From positions 1 to 7,475 of the forward strand of contig JACPGN010000090.1 in NCBI GenBank assembly GCA_016182435.1: DNA of 7,475 nucleotides. The letters run 5' to 3'. Position numbers and translations under genes: made by a program. A model generated the notes under the pieces. It was not told the origin of the DNA. It saw only the letters and a list, made by a program, of their open reading frames with translations, and did not search any database. Shown piece by piece: positions 1-5,993 of this stretch (position 1 is the first letter of the stretch; each line of letters opens with the position of its first letter). This DNA is from Lentisphaerota bacterium (GTDB taxonomy: Bacteria; Verrucomicrobiota; Kiritimatiellia; JAAZAB01).

Positions 1-213
1 TACTTCCCAGGTTCCGGTTGATTCCCGGTAGACGGCTAAATCCGTCTTGCCATCGCCATCGTAATCGGCCGGAACGGCTTGGAAGTTTGCGCCGCCAAAC
101 CCGGACGCCGCAACCTGCTGATAATTCATAGACAACCAGACTTGCCAGGCGCCGGCAGTTTCCTGGTACATGGCCAGGTCGGTGGAGCCGTCCCCATTAT
201 AATCATTGACTGC
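1..213 (-). other. FG-GAP/VCBS-type calcium-binding repeats (cut by window edge)
   Basis: From about residue 1877 two repeats are visible with DxDGDGxxDLAVY motifs. The first spans D1880, N1882, D1884 and D1888; the second spans D1926, D1928, D1930 and D1934. The spaced acidic residues form a calcium-binding loop in FG-GAP/VCBS propeller blades. More repeats probably follow outside the window. Confidence 0.8.
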
Positions 214-3200
214 CATTATGAGCCCGAGCGATTGATTTGTGCCAACCAGCATGACGCCGCCATTACGCGCAACGGTATTGTTGGCCGTGTTCGGATCCAT
301 CCAGGTTGAGGGCAAAGTGTGCTGGATACTCAAGAATATGTAATACGAGCCCGGTAGAACTGCGGGCACCGCCAATGACTCCCGCACGGCCTTTGAAAGG
401 ACCACCACGTCGTTGCTGTTGACCGGCAGCGGAACGCTCATAGTGGCGCCACCCATCCATTGATCATCGCCATCGCCGAACACGGCATTGCTGGAAACGT
501 AAAAGTTGCCGGCGATCCAGGCGTCATTCGGTTCCGTCATATTAAACTGACCATAGTTAGCGACCCGGAAAGACACCGCCGCCGGCGTGCCGCTGGGCGC
601 CATGAAGGTCGGTAGGAACACGAGGTCGGAAACGCCCAAATCCACCTGCCCCAGGGCCCGGAAGCCGCTGTCATAGGAACTGAACTCGCTGCTGAACTGC
701 GTGTTCTTGGCCTTGACCCAGTAATAGAAGATCACGCCCTGGATGGATTCGGTATCATCATAGGCATTGGTGGTTACGGCATTATTGAGCGTCAGCGCGG
801 CATTCAGGTTGCTATTGGTGCCTCGCCATAATTCGTAGCTGGAGGCGTTGTCCGCGGCGCTCCAGGCCACGTACAGGTGCGCGGTGGACACGCCATCGCT
901 GGCTGATATCGTCGCCGGCGCCGCCAGCGGGCGCCAGCCGGTATCAAACGCGCTCAAATCGCTGCGGCCAAACATATTGCTGGCTTTAAGCCAGTAATAA
1001 TAACGCTCTCCCGGTCTGGACGCCGTATCGGAGTAGGTCGTTCCGGAGGAGACCGCATAGGGCGCAGTCAGCGCTTCGGGCACATAGGAATTTGTCTGGT
1101 ATATTTCATAAGCCGTGGCATAGCCGGCCGAATCCCAGGCCACGCTTATCTGGTCAGCCAGCGTGCCGTCGCTGGCGCTGACATTCAGCGGCGCCAGCGG
1201 CGCCGTGCCGCCGAGATCGTAGGCCACGCTTAAGACGCTGGTGCCATGGTCGTTCTGCGACTGCAGCCAGTAATAATATCCGGCGCCGCGTGTGATATTC
1301 AGGTCGTCATAATTGGTCGAGGACGAATCCAGATAAGGAATAGTAGCTTGGTTGGAGGCCGTCGCCGGATCGAGCGTGGTGTTACGCCAGACGCGGTAGC
1401 TCGTCGGCTCCGTAGATTCAATCTGCCAGGAGACCCGCACCTTGTTAGTGAAGGCGCCATCGGTCGCGTTCACGGTCAAGGGCGGCGCCAGGAGGCGGAA
1501 GCCCACGGCCGGGCTGCTGAATTCACCCCGGCCATACTGGTTGGTCCCGCGCAACCAGTAATAATAGTTCTGGAACGCCACCGTCACTGTATTGCTGAAG
1601 ATCAGGCCGCTGAGGTTGGTCAGGATGCTGTCCGGGATGACGGCATTCGTGTTGCGATAGACCGCGTACATGGTGGCGCCCGTCGAGGCGCTCCAGGCAA
1701 CATACACCGCTATGTAGGAGTTCGAAGTTGCCGTGACGGTCACGGGCGGCAGCGGCGGCGTGCCGCCGGAATTGGTGTAGCCGTCGCCCGAGCTGAAGTC
1801 GCTGATCCCGGCCTCGGCATTGCCCGCCTTCACCCAGTAATAATAGGTCAAGCCACGGACCGGCGCCGTGTTCGACCCAGTGATGTTCGTGGTGGTCGCC
1901 AGCAAGGCGGCGGTATTGGTGGCGTTGGTAAGGCTGTGGTAAAGGTAATAGGCCGTCGCATTCGCGGAAGTGCTCCAGGTAATAACAATGGCATTGGTCG
2001 GATTGCCTTTACTGCCCGTAACCCCCGTCGGCGGATCAGGCGGCACCCCGCCGGCATCCTGATCGCTGAAATCACTGGTGGCCACCGGCGTGGTTACTCG
2101 CACCCAGTAATAGTAAATAATGCCCTTCATGGCCGGAGTGTAGTAATCAATATAGTTGGTGGTCACCAGCAGGCCGCTGAGCGGCTGGGCCGTGGCCACG
2201 TCATTGGTCGAACTGCGGTAAAGCTCGTAATAATCGGCATTGGCATTGCCCGTCCAGCGCACCAGCACCCGGTCCTGGTAAGAACCCTTGGTAACCGTCA
2301 GACCCGTGGGCTTGAGCAAGGGCGCGGGGTCAAACGCGGCGTTACCCGTGCGCAGGGGGTCATGGCGCGAAGCGGGCCAGTTGGTCTTAGCCCACGAAGC
2401 CGGACCGAAAATGGAATAGATGTTATTCTGATCCGTCATATAGATAGTGCCGTCCCGGCGAATGAGGGGCGAATGATAATCAATGGCGGCGTCTAATTGC
2501 AGCGCCCAATTGGTTGAACCGTTGGTTGCGAATGAATACAAATAATAATTTCCTCCCGGTGATCTCGCGCCCACGATCACGTTGCCGTTTGTGTCCAACA
2601 CGGCCGAGGATTTGTTAATCCCGCTAAGAGTTATGGTCCAGTTGGTAGTGCCGTTAAGGTTGAAGGCGTAGAAATTGGTCCCGCTCACATAAATCACGCC
2701 GTTAGTGCTGATCGCCGGCGAGGCAAAAATCTGGCCGGCCGTATTCCAGATGCGCTGGGTTGTGTTGGTGGTCGGATCAAAAGCATACAGGTTGGTGCTG
2801 CTGCCGATATAGACCCAGCCATTCGAGCCGATCGCCGGCGAGGCATACGTTGGACCGGGTAAGGCCCAGGTCATATTGGTCGCACCATTGGTCGGGTTTA
2901 TGGAATAAAGCGCCCCATTGGGCGTCAACGCGCTATTGGCCACCAGAATCGCGCCATTAGACGCAACTGATGGCGTCATTACCGATGAAAAAGCAATCGT
3001 GTTCGTCCAGAGCGCAACGCCATTGGTCCGAACAGCATAAAGACGGTTTTGCGTCCCAAAGTAAATAGTGCCATCGCTGCCAATCGCCGGCGAACTGTAA
3101 TAAGCATATTCGGGGGTGATGAAGGTCCAATTAATCACACCGGCGGGGCTGATTGCCTGGAGGGACGGGGTTCCCGGCGTGCCTGTCGTTATATAAATGG

Positions 3201-5841
3201 TCCCGTTTGTCCCGACGGCAGGCGAGCCTAAACAACTATAAGCATTGGCACCCGCCGGTTCCACGATGACGCCCATTGCCGATACTTGCCAGAGCCGGTT
3301 GCCCTCCGCATCAAACGCCAAGAGATTTGAGCCAACACCAACATACACGTTGCCATTCCAGCCCAAGCTCGGCGAGTCGGCAGAACCCGGACTCACGGCG
3401 ACCTGCCATTTTTTCGTGCCGTAGGCTAACCCCGCGCCCAGTTTGGCCACGAAGCCATCGTCATTGGTCTGACCCGCACTGCGCTCGTTATCGTAAGTTC
3501 GCAGGGTGGTGGGGAAATTCGAGGAGGCCGTGGCCCCTGCCACGAATAAAGCCGAAGCATTGCTACCGGCCTGGAAGGCCATGGCGTAGGCGGTCTCGTC
3601 GGTGATGCCACCCAGGTAGGTCGAGGCCTGCAAGGTGTTGCTGGCGCTCCAGTAGGAAACAAACGCGTCGCGAGCGCCATTGGCCGTGGTGTCGTAGGCA
3701 TTGGCCGTAACCGGGAAGTTGGCGGACTCCGTGTAGCCCGCCACGTAAATCCGCAACTCCGCACCGGCCGCGCCCTGCACCAATACGGCTGTGGCTTCGT
3801 CATTATTCGTGTCACCCAGGTAGGTCGAAGCCAAAATGCCGTTCAAGTTCGTGTTGAGCCTGGTCAGAAATGCGTCCCGCCCGCCCCTGAACCGGTTGGT
3901 ATAGCCCGGGGCAATGATGTTATTGGTGGGATTCCGGAGAAAGTTACTTGAAACCGTCCAGCCCACGACGCAGACAAGGTTGCTGTAAGGCGCCACGGCA
4001 ATGCCCAACGCTTCTTCGTTGCTCGTGCCACCCAGGAACGTGGAAGCTGCCAGACCGGTCAAAGTGTTAGTCAGCTTAGCCACAAAAGCGTCGCGATAGC
4101 CGCTGTTCGTCTGGACGGCCCCGTTGGCCATTGGAAAATTAGTCGAGGTCGTGTAGCCCGCCACGTAGACAAAATCGTTGGTGTCTACGGCAAGGGCATA
4201 GGCGCCGTCATCATTGGTACCGCCTATGTAGGTGGCCGCTAAGTTAGCGCTCAGGTTCGCATTGAACCGCGCGATAAAAGCGTCATTCGAACCCGGCCGG
4301 TTGGTCTGCGTCTGGAATGACATGCCAAACGTGTTGTTGGTGGTCGGGAAATTGGTTGAGGAAGTCAAGCCGGCCACGAATACATTGGTCTGGTTGTCCA
4401 GGGCCAGGGCATAGGCTTGATCCACATTCGTGCCGCCCAGGTAGGTCGAGACCGTGAGCACGGACAGATTGTTGTTAAAGACCGAGACAAAGGCATCATA
4501 GGCCCCGCCCCTGTAGCTATTGTAAATCGCGGCATACCTCGGAAAGTTTGTGGAGCTGGTGTAGCCCGTCACGTAGACCGCGCCGTTATTGGAATTGACC
4601 GCCAGGGCCATACCCCGGTCCTCGCCCGAACCACCCAGGTAAGTGGCGGCATACAGGTTGGAGAGCCCCGGGCTGAATTTGGCTAGCACCACATCGTAAA
4701 GCCCGCCGTTATAGCTGCCATCGTAGCCGCTGATCGGGAAATCGGTCGAAGCCGTGTAGCCGGCCACGAACACGTTGGTCTGGCTGTCCAGCGCCATCGC
4801 CCGGATAACGTTGTTGCTTGTCCCGCCGATAAAGGTCGAAGCCAGCAGCGGATCAATCACCAGCGGCCGGGTGGCGTCGAATGCGCCCACGCAAAAACCG
4901 ACCTGCTCGCCTTCCAGGGCGTAGGCCGCGCTCACGCGCTGACGCTCCCCGGAGGCGCTCATCTGGTAGGCCACCGGCGCGCTGAAGCGCACCGCGCCTA
5001 AACTCGTGCGCGCCTCAAGTTCGCCCGAGGCCGTGATGCTCACGCCCTCGGCGCCCTCTAAGCGCAAACCAATCCGGGCGGGATCCGCGCCGGGCGCAAC
5101 GGTGAAAATCTTTTCGACATTGTTGCCGGAAGCGCGCACTTCCAGGGTGATGCCTTCATAAATCTCGCCGAACTCCACGGCGCCAAATGAGGGGATGTTT
5201 GCTTGCCAGCGGCTCTGATCGTCGCCAATGAATGAATTAATGACGGTCCCCGAGCGTTCCGCGCCCGCGGGCGAAGCCGACCCCTCGGCATCCACCAGCA
5301 TCTCGCGTAGCACGGCGATCTGCGGAATTGCCGACCCGCCTGCAGCGCTATACGCAGCATTGCGGGCAGGTTTCTGATTGCTGATTGCTGGTTGAGGACA
5401 TTCGATGTTGGACGTTCGGCGTTGGACGTTCGACGTTTGCTTCATCCGCCTTTTGTCTTCTCCGGTCTGGCGTCCGTCGTCCGTCGTCTGTCGTCCGTCG
5501 TCTGTCGTCTGCCCTACGTCGTCCGTCGTCTGTCGTCCGTCGTCTGACCTTGGCAAAACATACACCAACTCGCCCTCGGCCGTCACATAGACCGTGCCGC
5601 CGAAGGTGCGGGCATAGAAGAGCACTTTTGCGTCGGCGATCTGGCCCTGGTTCTGAATAAAGGGCACACGCGCCAGCGCCACCTGGTCGCACCGCGCGCT
5701 CAAGGCGCCGGCCACCAGGCTCAACCCGGCCCACATCGCTGCGCGAAGTGCTGCCTGCCCGCAATGCTGCGCATAGCGTTGCAGGCGGGCGGGCGGGCCG
5801 GCCAGCATCTGCAGCAAGCTGCGTTTTGATAGGGAAACCAT
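1..5841 (-). CDS. Giant secreted SBBP/PQQ double beta-propeller protein with FN3, CARDB-like and FG-GAP modules (3' end outside window)
   Basis: The frame is open from the ATG at 5841 to the window edge, at least 1947 residues; the nearest upstream in-frame stop is at 5935-5937 and no other in-frame ATG lies between. A purine-rich AAAAAAGGGG lies 4 bases before the ATG. Residues 1-50 hold a basic start and a hydrophobic core (about 29-49), suggesting export. Residues 58-332 resemble the domain that precedes SBBP repeats (FIQNQGQ near 61-67, VAPGADP 248-254, PLVIDP 326-331). Then come seven SBBP blades (333-806), eight PQQ-like blades (807-1167), six FN3 domains (1174-1730), a CARDB-like domain (1732-1866) and FG-GAP repeats (from 1877). 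No enzyme active site is recognisable; a secreted or cell-surface binding or adhesion role is inferred. The C-terminus, and hence any anchoring or sorting signal, is not visible. A repeat-derived insertion occupies about residues 98-170. Confidence is high for the frame and the modules, low for the biological role. Confidence 0.93.
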   Translation of the reverse strand, partial: MVSLSKRSLLQMLAGPPARLQRYAQHCGQAALRAAMWAGLSLVAGALSARCDQVALARVPFIQNQGQIADAKVLFYARTFGGTVYVTAEGELVYVLPRSDDGRQTTDDVGQTTDDGRQTTDDGRQTGEDKRRMKQTSNVQRRTSNIECPQPAISNQKPARNAAYSAAGGSAIPQIAVLREMLVDAEGSASPAGAERSGTVINSFIGDDQSRWQANIPSFGAVEFGEIYEGITLEVRASGNNVEKIFTVAPGADPARIGLRLEGAEGVSITASGELEARTSLGAVRFSAPVAYQMSASGERQRVSAAYALEGEQVGFCVGAFDATRPLVIDPLLASTFIGGTSNNVIRAMALDSQTNVFVAGYTASTDFPISGYDGSYNGGLYDVVLAKFSPGLSNLYAATYLGGSGEDRGMALAVNSNNGAVYVTGYTSSTNFPRYAAIYNSYRGGAYDAFVSVFNNNLSVLTVSTYLGGTNVDQAYALALDNQTNVFVAGLTSSTNFPTTNNTFGMSFQTQTNRPGSNDAFIARFNANLSANLAATYIGGTNDDGAYALAVDTNDFVYVAGYTTSTNFPMANGAVQTNSGYRDAFVAKLTNTLTGLAASTFLGGTSNEEALGIAVAPYSNLVCVVGWTVSSNFLRNPTNNIIAPGYTNRFRGGRDAFLTRLNTNLNGILASTYLGDTNNDEATAVLVQGAAGAELRIYVAGYTESANFPVTANAYDTTANGARDAFVSYWSASNTLQASTYLGGITDETAYAMAFQAGSNASALFVAGATASSNFPTTLRTYDNERSAGQTNDDGFVAKLGAGLAYGTKKWQVAVSPGSADSPSLGWNGNVYVGVGSNLLAFDAEGNRLWQVSAMGVIVEPAGANAYSCLGSPAVGTNGTIYITTGTPGTPSLQAISPAGVINWTFITPEYAYYSSPAIGSDGTIYFGTQNRLYAVRTNGVALWTNTIAFSSVMTPSVASNGAILVANSALTPNGALYSINPTNGATNMTWALPGPTYASPAIGSNGWVYIGSSTNLYAFDPTTNTTQRIWNTAGQIFASPAISTNGVIYVSGTNFYAFNLNGTTNWTITLSGINKSSAVLDTNGNVIVGARSPGGNYYLYSFATNGSTNWALQLDAAIDYHSPLIRRDGTIYMTDQNNIYSIFGPASWAKTNWPASRHDPLRTGNAAFDPAPLLKPTGLTVTKGSYQDRVLVRWTGNANADYYELYRSSTNDVATAQPLSGLLVTTNYIDYYTPAMKGIIYYYWVRVTTPVATSDFSDQDAGGVPPDPPTGVTGSKGNPTNAIVITWSTSANATAYYLYHSLTNATNTAALLATTTNITGSNTAPVRGLTYYYWVKAGNAEAGISDFSSGDGYTNSGGTPPLPPVTVTATSNSYIAVYVAWSASTGATMYAVYRNTNAVIPDSILTNLSGLIFSNTVTVAFQNYYYWLRGTNQYGRGEFSSPAVGFRLLAPPLTVNATDGAFTNKVRVSWQIESTEPTSYRVWRNTTLDPATASNQATIPYLDSSSTNYDDLNITRGAGYYYWLQSQNDHGTSVLSVAYDLGGTAPLAPLNVSASDGTLADQISVAWDSAGYATAYEIYQTNSYVPEALTAPYAVSSGTTYSDTASRPGERYYYWLKASNMFGRSDLSAFDTGWRPLAAPATISASDGVSTAHLYVAWSAADNASSYELWRGTNSNLNAALTLNNAVTTNAYDDTESIQGVIFYYWVKAKNTQFSSEFSSYDSGFRALGQVDLGVSDLVFLPTFMAPSGTPAAVSFRVANYGQFNMTEPNDAWIAGNFYVSSNAVFGDGDDQWMGGATMSVPLPVNSNDVVVLSKAVRESLAVPAVLPGSYYIFLSIQHTLPSTWMDPNTANNTVARNGGVMLVGTNQSLGLIMAVNDYNGDGSTDLAMYQETAGAWQVWLSMNYQQVAASGFGGANFQAVPADYDGDGKTDLAVYRESTGTWEV
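244..648 (-). other. CARDB-like domain
   Basis: Residues about 1732-1866 begin VDLGVSDLVFLPTFM, contain AAVSFRVANYGQFN, and end LPGSYYIFLSIQ followed by DPNTANNTV. This Ig-like layout, with an N-terminal strand, a V.NxG strand and a closing (D/N)xNxxNN turn, is characteristic of CARDB-type cell-adhesion-related bacterial domains. The assignment is by motif recall only. Confidence 0.55.
652..2322 (-). other. Six tandem fibronectin type III domains
   Basis: Residues 1174-1730 hold six repeats of about 85-95 residues. Each begins with a Pro-rich strand and a V.V.W strand (RWTG 1195-1198, TWST 1288-1291, AWSA 1382-1385, SWQI, AWDS, AWSA). Each continues with a YELYR-like strand and ends with the diagnostic YYYW(V/L) tract at about 1243, 1333, 1426, 1522, 1614 and 1706. 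At DNA level the YYYW tracts appear as recurrent CCAGTAATAATA on the plus strand. They probably act as spacer or carbohydrate/protein-binding modules. Confidence 0.87.
2341..3423 (-). other. PQQ-like beta-propeller domain, eight blades
   Basis: Residues 807-1167 hold eight repeats with a SPAIGxxGTIYxG-like core followed by a YAF-like strand and a terminal W. The SPAIG-like motifs start at 823, 873, 917, 956, 1001, 1041, 1078 and 1124. The domain closes with WPASRHDPLRTGN (1155-1167), a motif often seen in PQQ-like repeat proteins. Eight blades is the usual number for this fold. I see no quinone-binding catalytic residues, so a structural or binding role is more likely than a dehydrogenase. 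Confidence 0.85.
3424..4845 (-). other. SBBP beta-propeller domain, seven blades
   Basis: Residues 333-806 contain seven repeats of 64-72 residues. Each opens with a (S/A)T(Y/F)(L/I)GG-like motif: TF at 336, then 400, 466, 537, 601, 673 (ends GD) and 741. Each contains an xVAG(Y/T)T-like strand followed by a FP-like turn (368, 433, 498, 569, 634 as FL, 709, 776) and a DAF(V/I)AK-like strand. Seven copies fit a closed seven-bladed propeller. The family is typical of extracellular bacterial proteins; ligand unknown. Confidence 0.88.
5335..5370 (-). repeat. 36-bp imperfect palindrome, copy 2 (inside coding sequence)
   Basis: Read on the minus strand, it starts CCTGCCCGCAATGCTGCG and ends GCAGGCGGG. 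It matches plus-strand 5754-5789 at 34 of 36 bases, in inverted orientation. Within each copy CCTGC can pair with GCAGG, CGC with GCG, and ATGC with GCAT (one G-T pair in this copy) around a 3-base loop. It is translated as residues 158-169 (PARNAAYSAAGG) at the downstream edge of the composite insertion. Confidence 0.87.
5374..5394 (-). repeat. Three tandem heptamers (CAATCAG type)
   Basis: The plus strand reads CTGATTG CTGATTG CTGGTTG, three head-to-tail 7-mers. It lies at the edge of the composite insertion, between the GTTGGACGTT array and the 36-bp palindrome. Another heptamer triplet with a different sequence is at 5951-5971. Confidence 0.8.
5396..5440 (+). repeat. GTTGGACGTTCG-type tandem array
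   Basis: The plus strand carries successive variants of a unit of roughly ten bases: GATGTTGGACGTTCGG, then CGTTGGACGTTCGACGTTTG. The minus strand translates it as SNVQRRTSNIE (residues 137-147). A related stretch at 7251-7337 is split by a 48-bp hairpin element. Confidence 0.75.
5431..5472 (-). repeat. 42-bp core repeat, coding copy (matches 7197-7238)
   Basis: Read on the minus strand, this 42-base segment aligns without gaps to plus-strand 7197-7238 with 37 of 42 identities by hand count. The best-conserved part is AGACCGGA followed by AGACAAAAG, CGGATG and AACGTCG. One copy is translated inside the giant gene and the other lies in an intergenic region, so the conservation is at DNA level and not for the protein. 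Confidence 0.88.
5473..5546 (-). repeat. GACGAC/GACGACAG tandem array
   Basis: On the plus strand the array reads as alternating CGTCGTCCGTCGTCTG units. A perfect 30-bp direct repeat is seen at 5475-5504 and 5517-5546, offset by 42 bases (14 codons), so the reading frame is kept. In the protein it gives DDGRQTT, DDVGQTT, DDGRQTT and DDGRQTG. It is a degenerate simple repeat with about 14-bp periodicity. Confidence 0.9.
5754..5789 (+). repeat. 36-bp imperfect palindrome, copy 1 (inside signal-peptide coding region)
   Basis: The plus strand starts CCTGCCCGCAATGCTGCG and ends GCAGGCGGG, differing from copy 2 by two C/T changes. The giant gene reads through it from the other strand and in a different codon phase, giving residues 18-29 (ARLQRYAQHCGQ). 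It lies just before the hydrophobic core of the export signal. The internal pairing is as in copy 2, here with a full Watson-Crick ATGC/GCAT inner stem. Confidence 0.87.
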
Positions 5842-5845
5842 TAAG

Positions 5846-5855
5846 CCCCTTTTTT
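5846..5855 (-). promoter_or_regulatory. Ribosome binding site of the giant gene
   Basis: AAAAAAGGGG on the minus strand ends 4 bases before the ATG at 5841. It is a purine run with a partial Shine-Dalgarno match and rather close spacing. It supports the ATG at 5841, which is also the only upstream in-frame ATG. Confidence 0.5.
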
Positions 5856-5864
5856 CACACCTAT

Positions 5865-5893
5865 AGCATACATCCCTACGTAGACGATGTCGA
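5865..5893 (-). promoter_or_regulatory. Candidate sigma70-type promoter for the giant gene
   Basis: On the minus strand TCGACA (5888-5893; 5 of 6 to TTGACA) is followed after exactly 17 bases by TATGCT (5865-5870; 4 of 6 to TATAAT). Transcription would start near 5858, leaving a short leader of about 17 bases. The spacer includes the palindrome CTACGTAG (5875-5882). This is a consensus match only. Confidence 0.4.
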
Positions 5894-5950
5894 GCAGCAT
5901 TACGGAAAAAACTTGCGCGCAGCGCTAAAGGCCCTTATCTTTCTGCCGAG

Positions 5951-5971
5951 CAGTTCACAGTTCACAGTTCG
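5951..5971 (+). repeat. Three tandem heptamers (CAGTTCA)
   Basis: CAGTTCA CAGTTCA CAGTTCG lie head to tail in the presumed leader of the aminotransferase gene, ending 11 bases before its Shine-Dalgarno site. Repeat number and size match the CAATCAG triplet at 5374-5394, though the sequence differs. Confidence 0.8.
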
Positions 5972-5982
5972 GTAACACTGGA

Positions 5983-5987
5983 AAGGA
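5983..5987 (+). promoter_or_regulatory. Ribosome binding site of the aminotransferase gene
   Basis: AAGGA is 6 bases before the ATG at 5994. It supports that start, which also gives the usual N-terminal length for the family. Confidence 0.7.
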
Positions 5988-5993
5988 TGGATC

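Larger units (their letters stand above)
5332..5550 (-). repeat. Composite low-complexity insertion inside the N-terminal domain of the giant protein
   Basis: Residues about 98-170 interrupt the N-terminal domain between the strand-like TVYVTAEGELVYVL and the IPQIAVLREMLV segment. Reading with the gene, the insertion holds a GACGAC/GACGACAG array, a 42-bp core shared with the intergenic region at 7197-7238, a GTTGGACGTT-type array, three CAATCAG-like heptamers and a 36-bp palindrome. It encodes four DDGRQTT-like heptapeptides (residues 100-127) and then a basic, polar stretch. It is in frame and free of stops. The boundaries are estimated from memory of the family and are approximate. Confidence 0.75.
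5842..5993. other. Divergent intergenic region
   Basis: These 152 bases separate the divergently transcribed giant gene and the aminotransferase gene. Besides the candidate minus-strand promoter there is a weak plus-strand pair, TTGCGC (5913-5918), 17 bases, TATCTT (5936-5941). I give that pair little weight because only 3 of 6 and 4 of 6 positions match. No RNA gene or convincing operator is seen. Confidence 0.6.

Noticed and set aside
1246..2496. A 416-codon plus-strand open frame, rich in Arg, Gly and Ile
   Set aside because: It lies antisense to the FN3 region of the giant gene, resembles no fold, has no Shine-Dalgarno site, and is explained by repetitive codons on the other strand.
5473..5546. 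Possible CRISPR array
   Set aside because: The repeats are contiguous with no unique spacers of constant length, and no cas genes are seen.
5385..5660. Plus-strand open frames encoding Ser/Arg/Val-rich peptides
   Set aside because: They are translations of the GTCGTC-type array and the antisense of a recognised domain.
5348..5764. A 138-codon minus-strand open frame over the repeat region
   Set aside because: It overlaps the giant gene in another frame and is mostly translated repeat; the frame starting at 5841 carries the recognisable domain.
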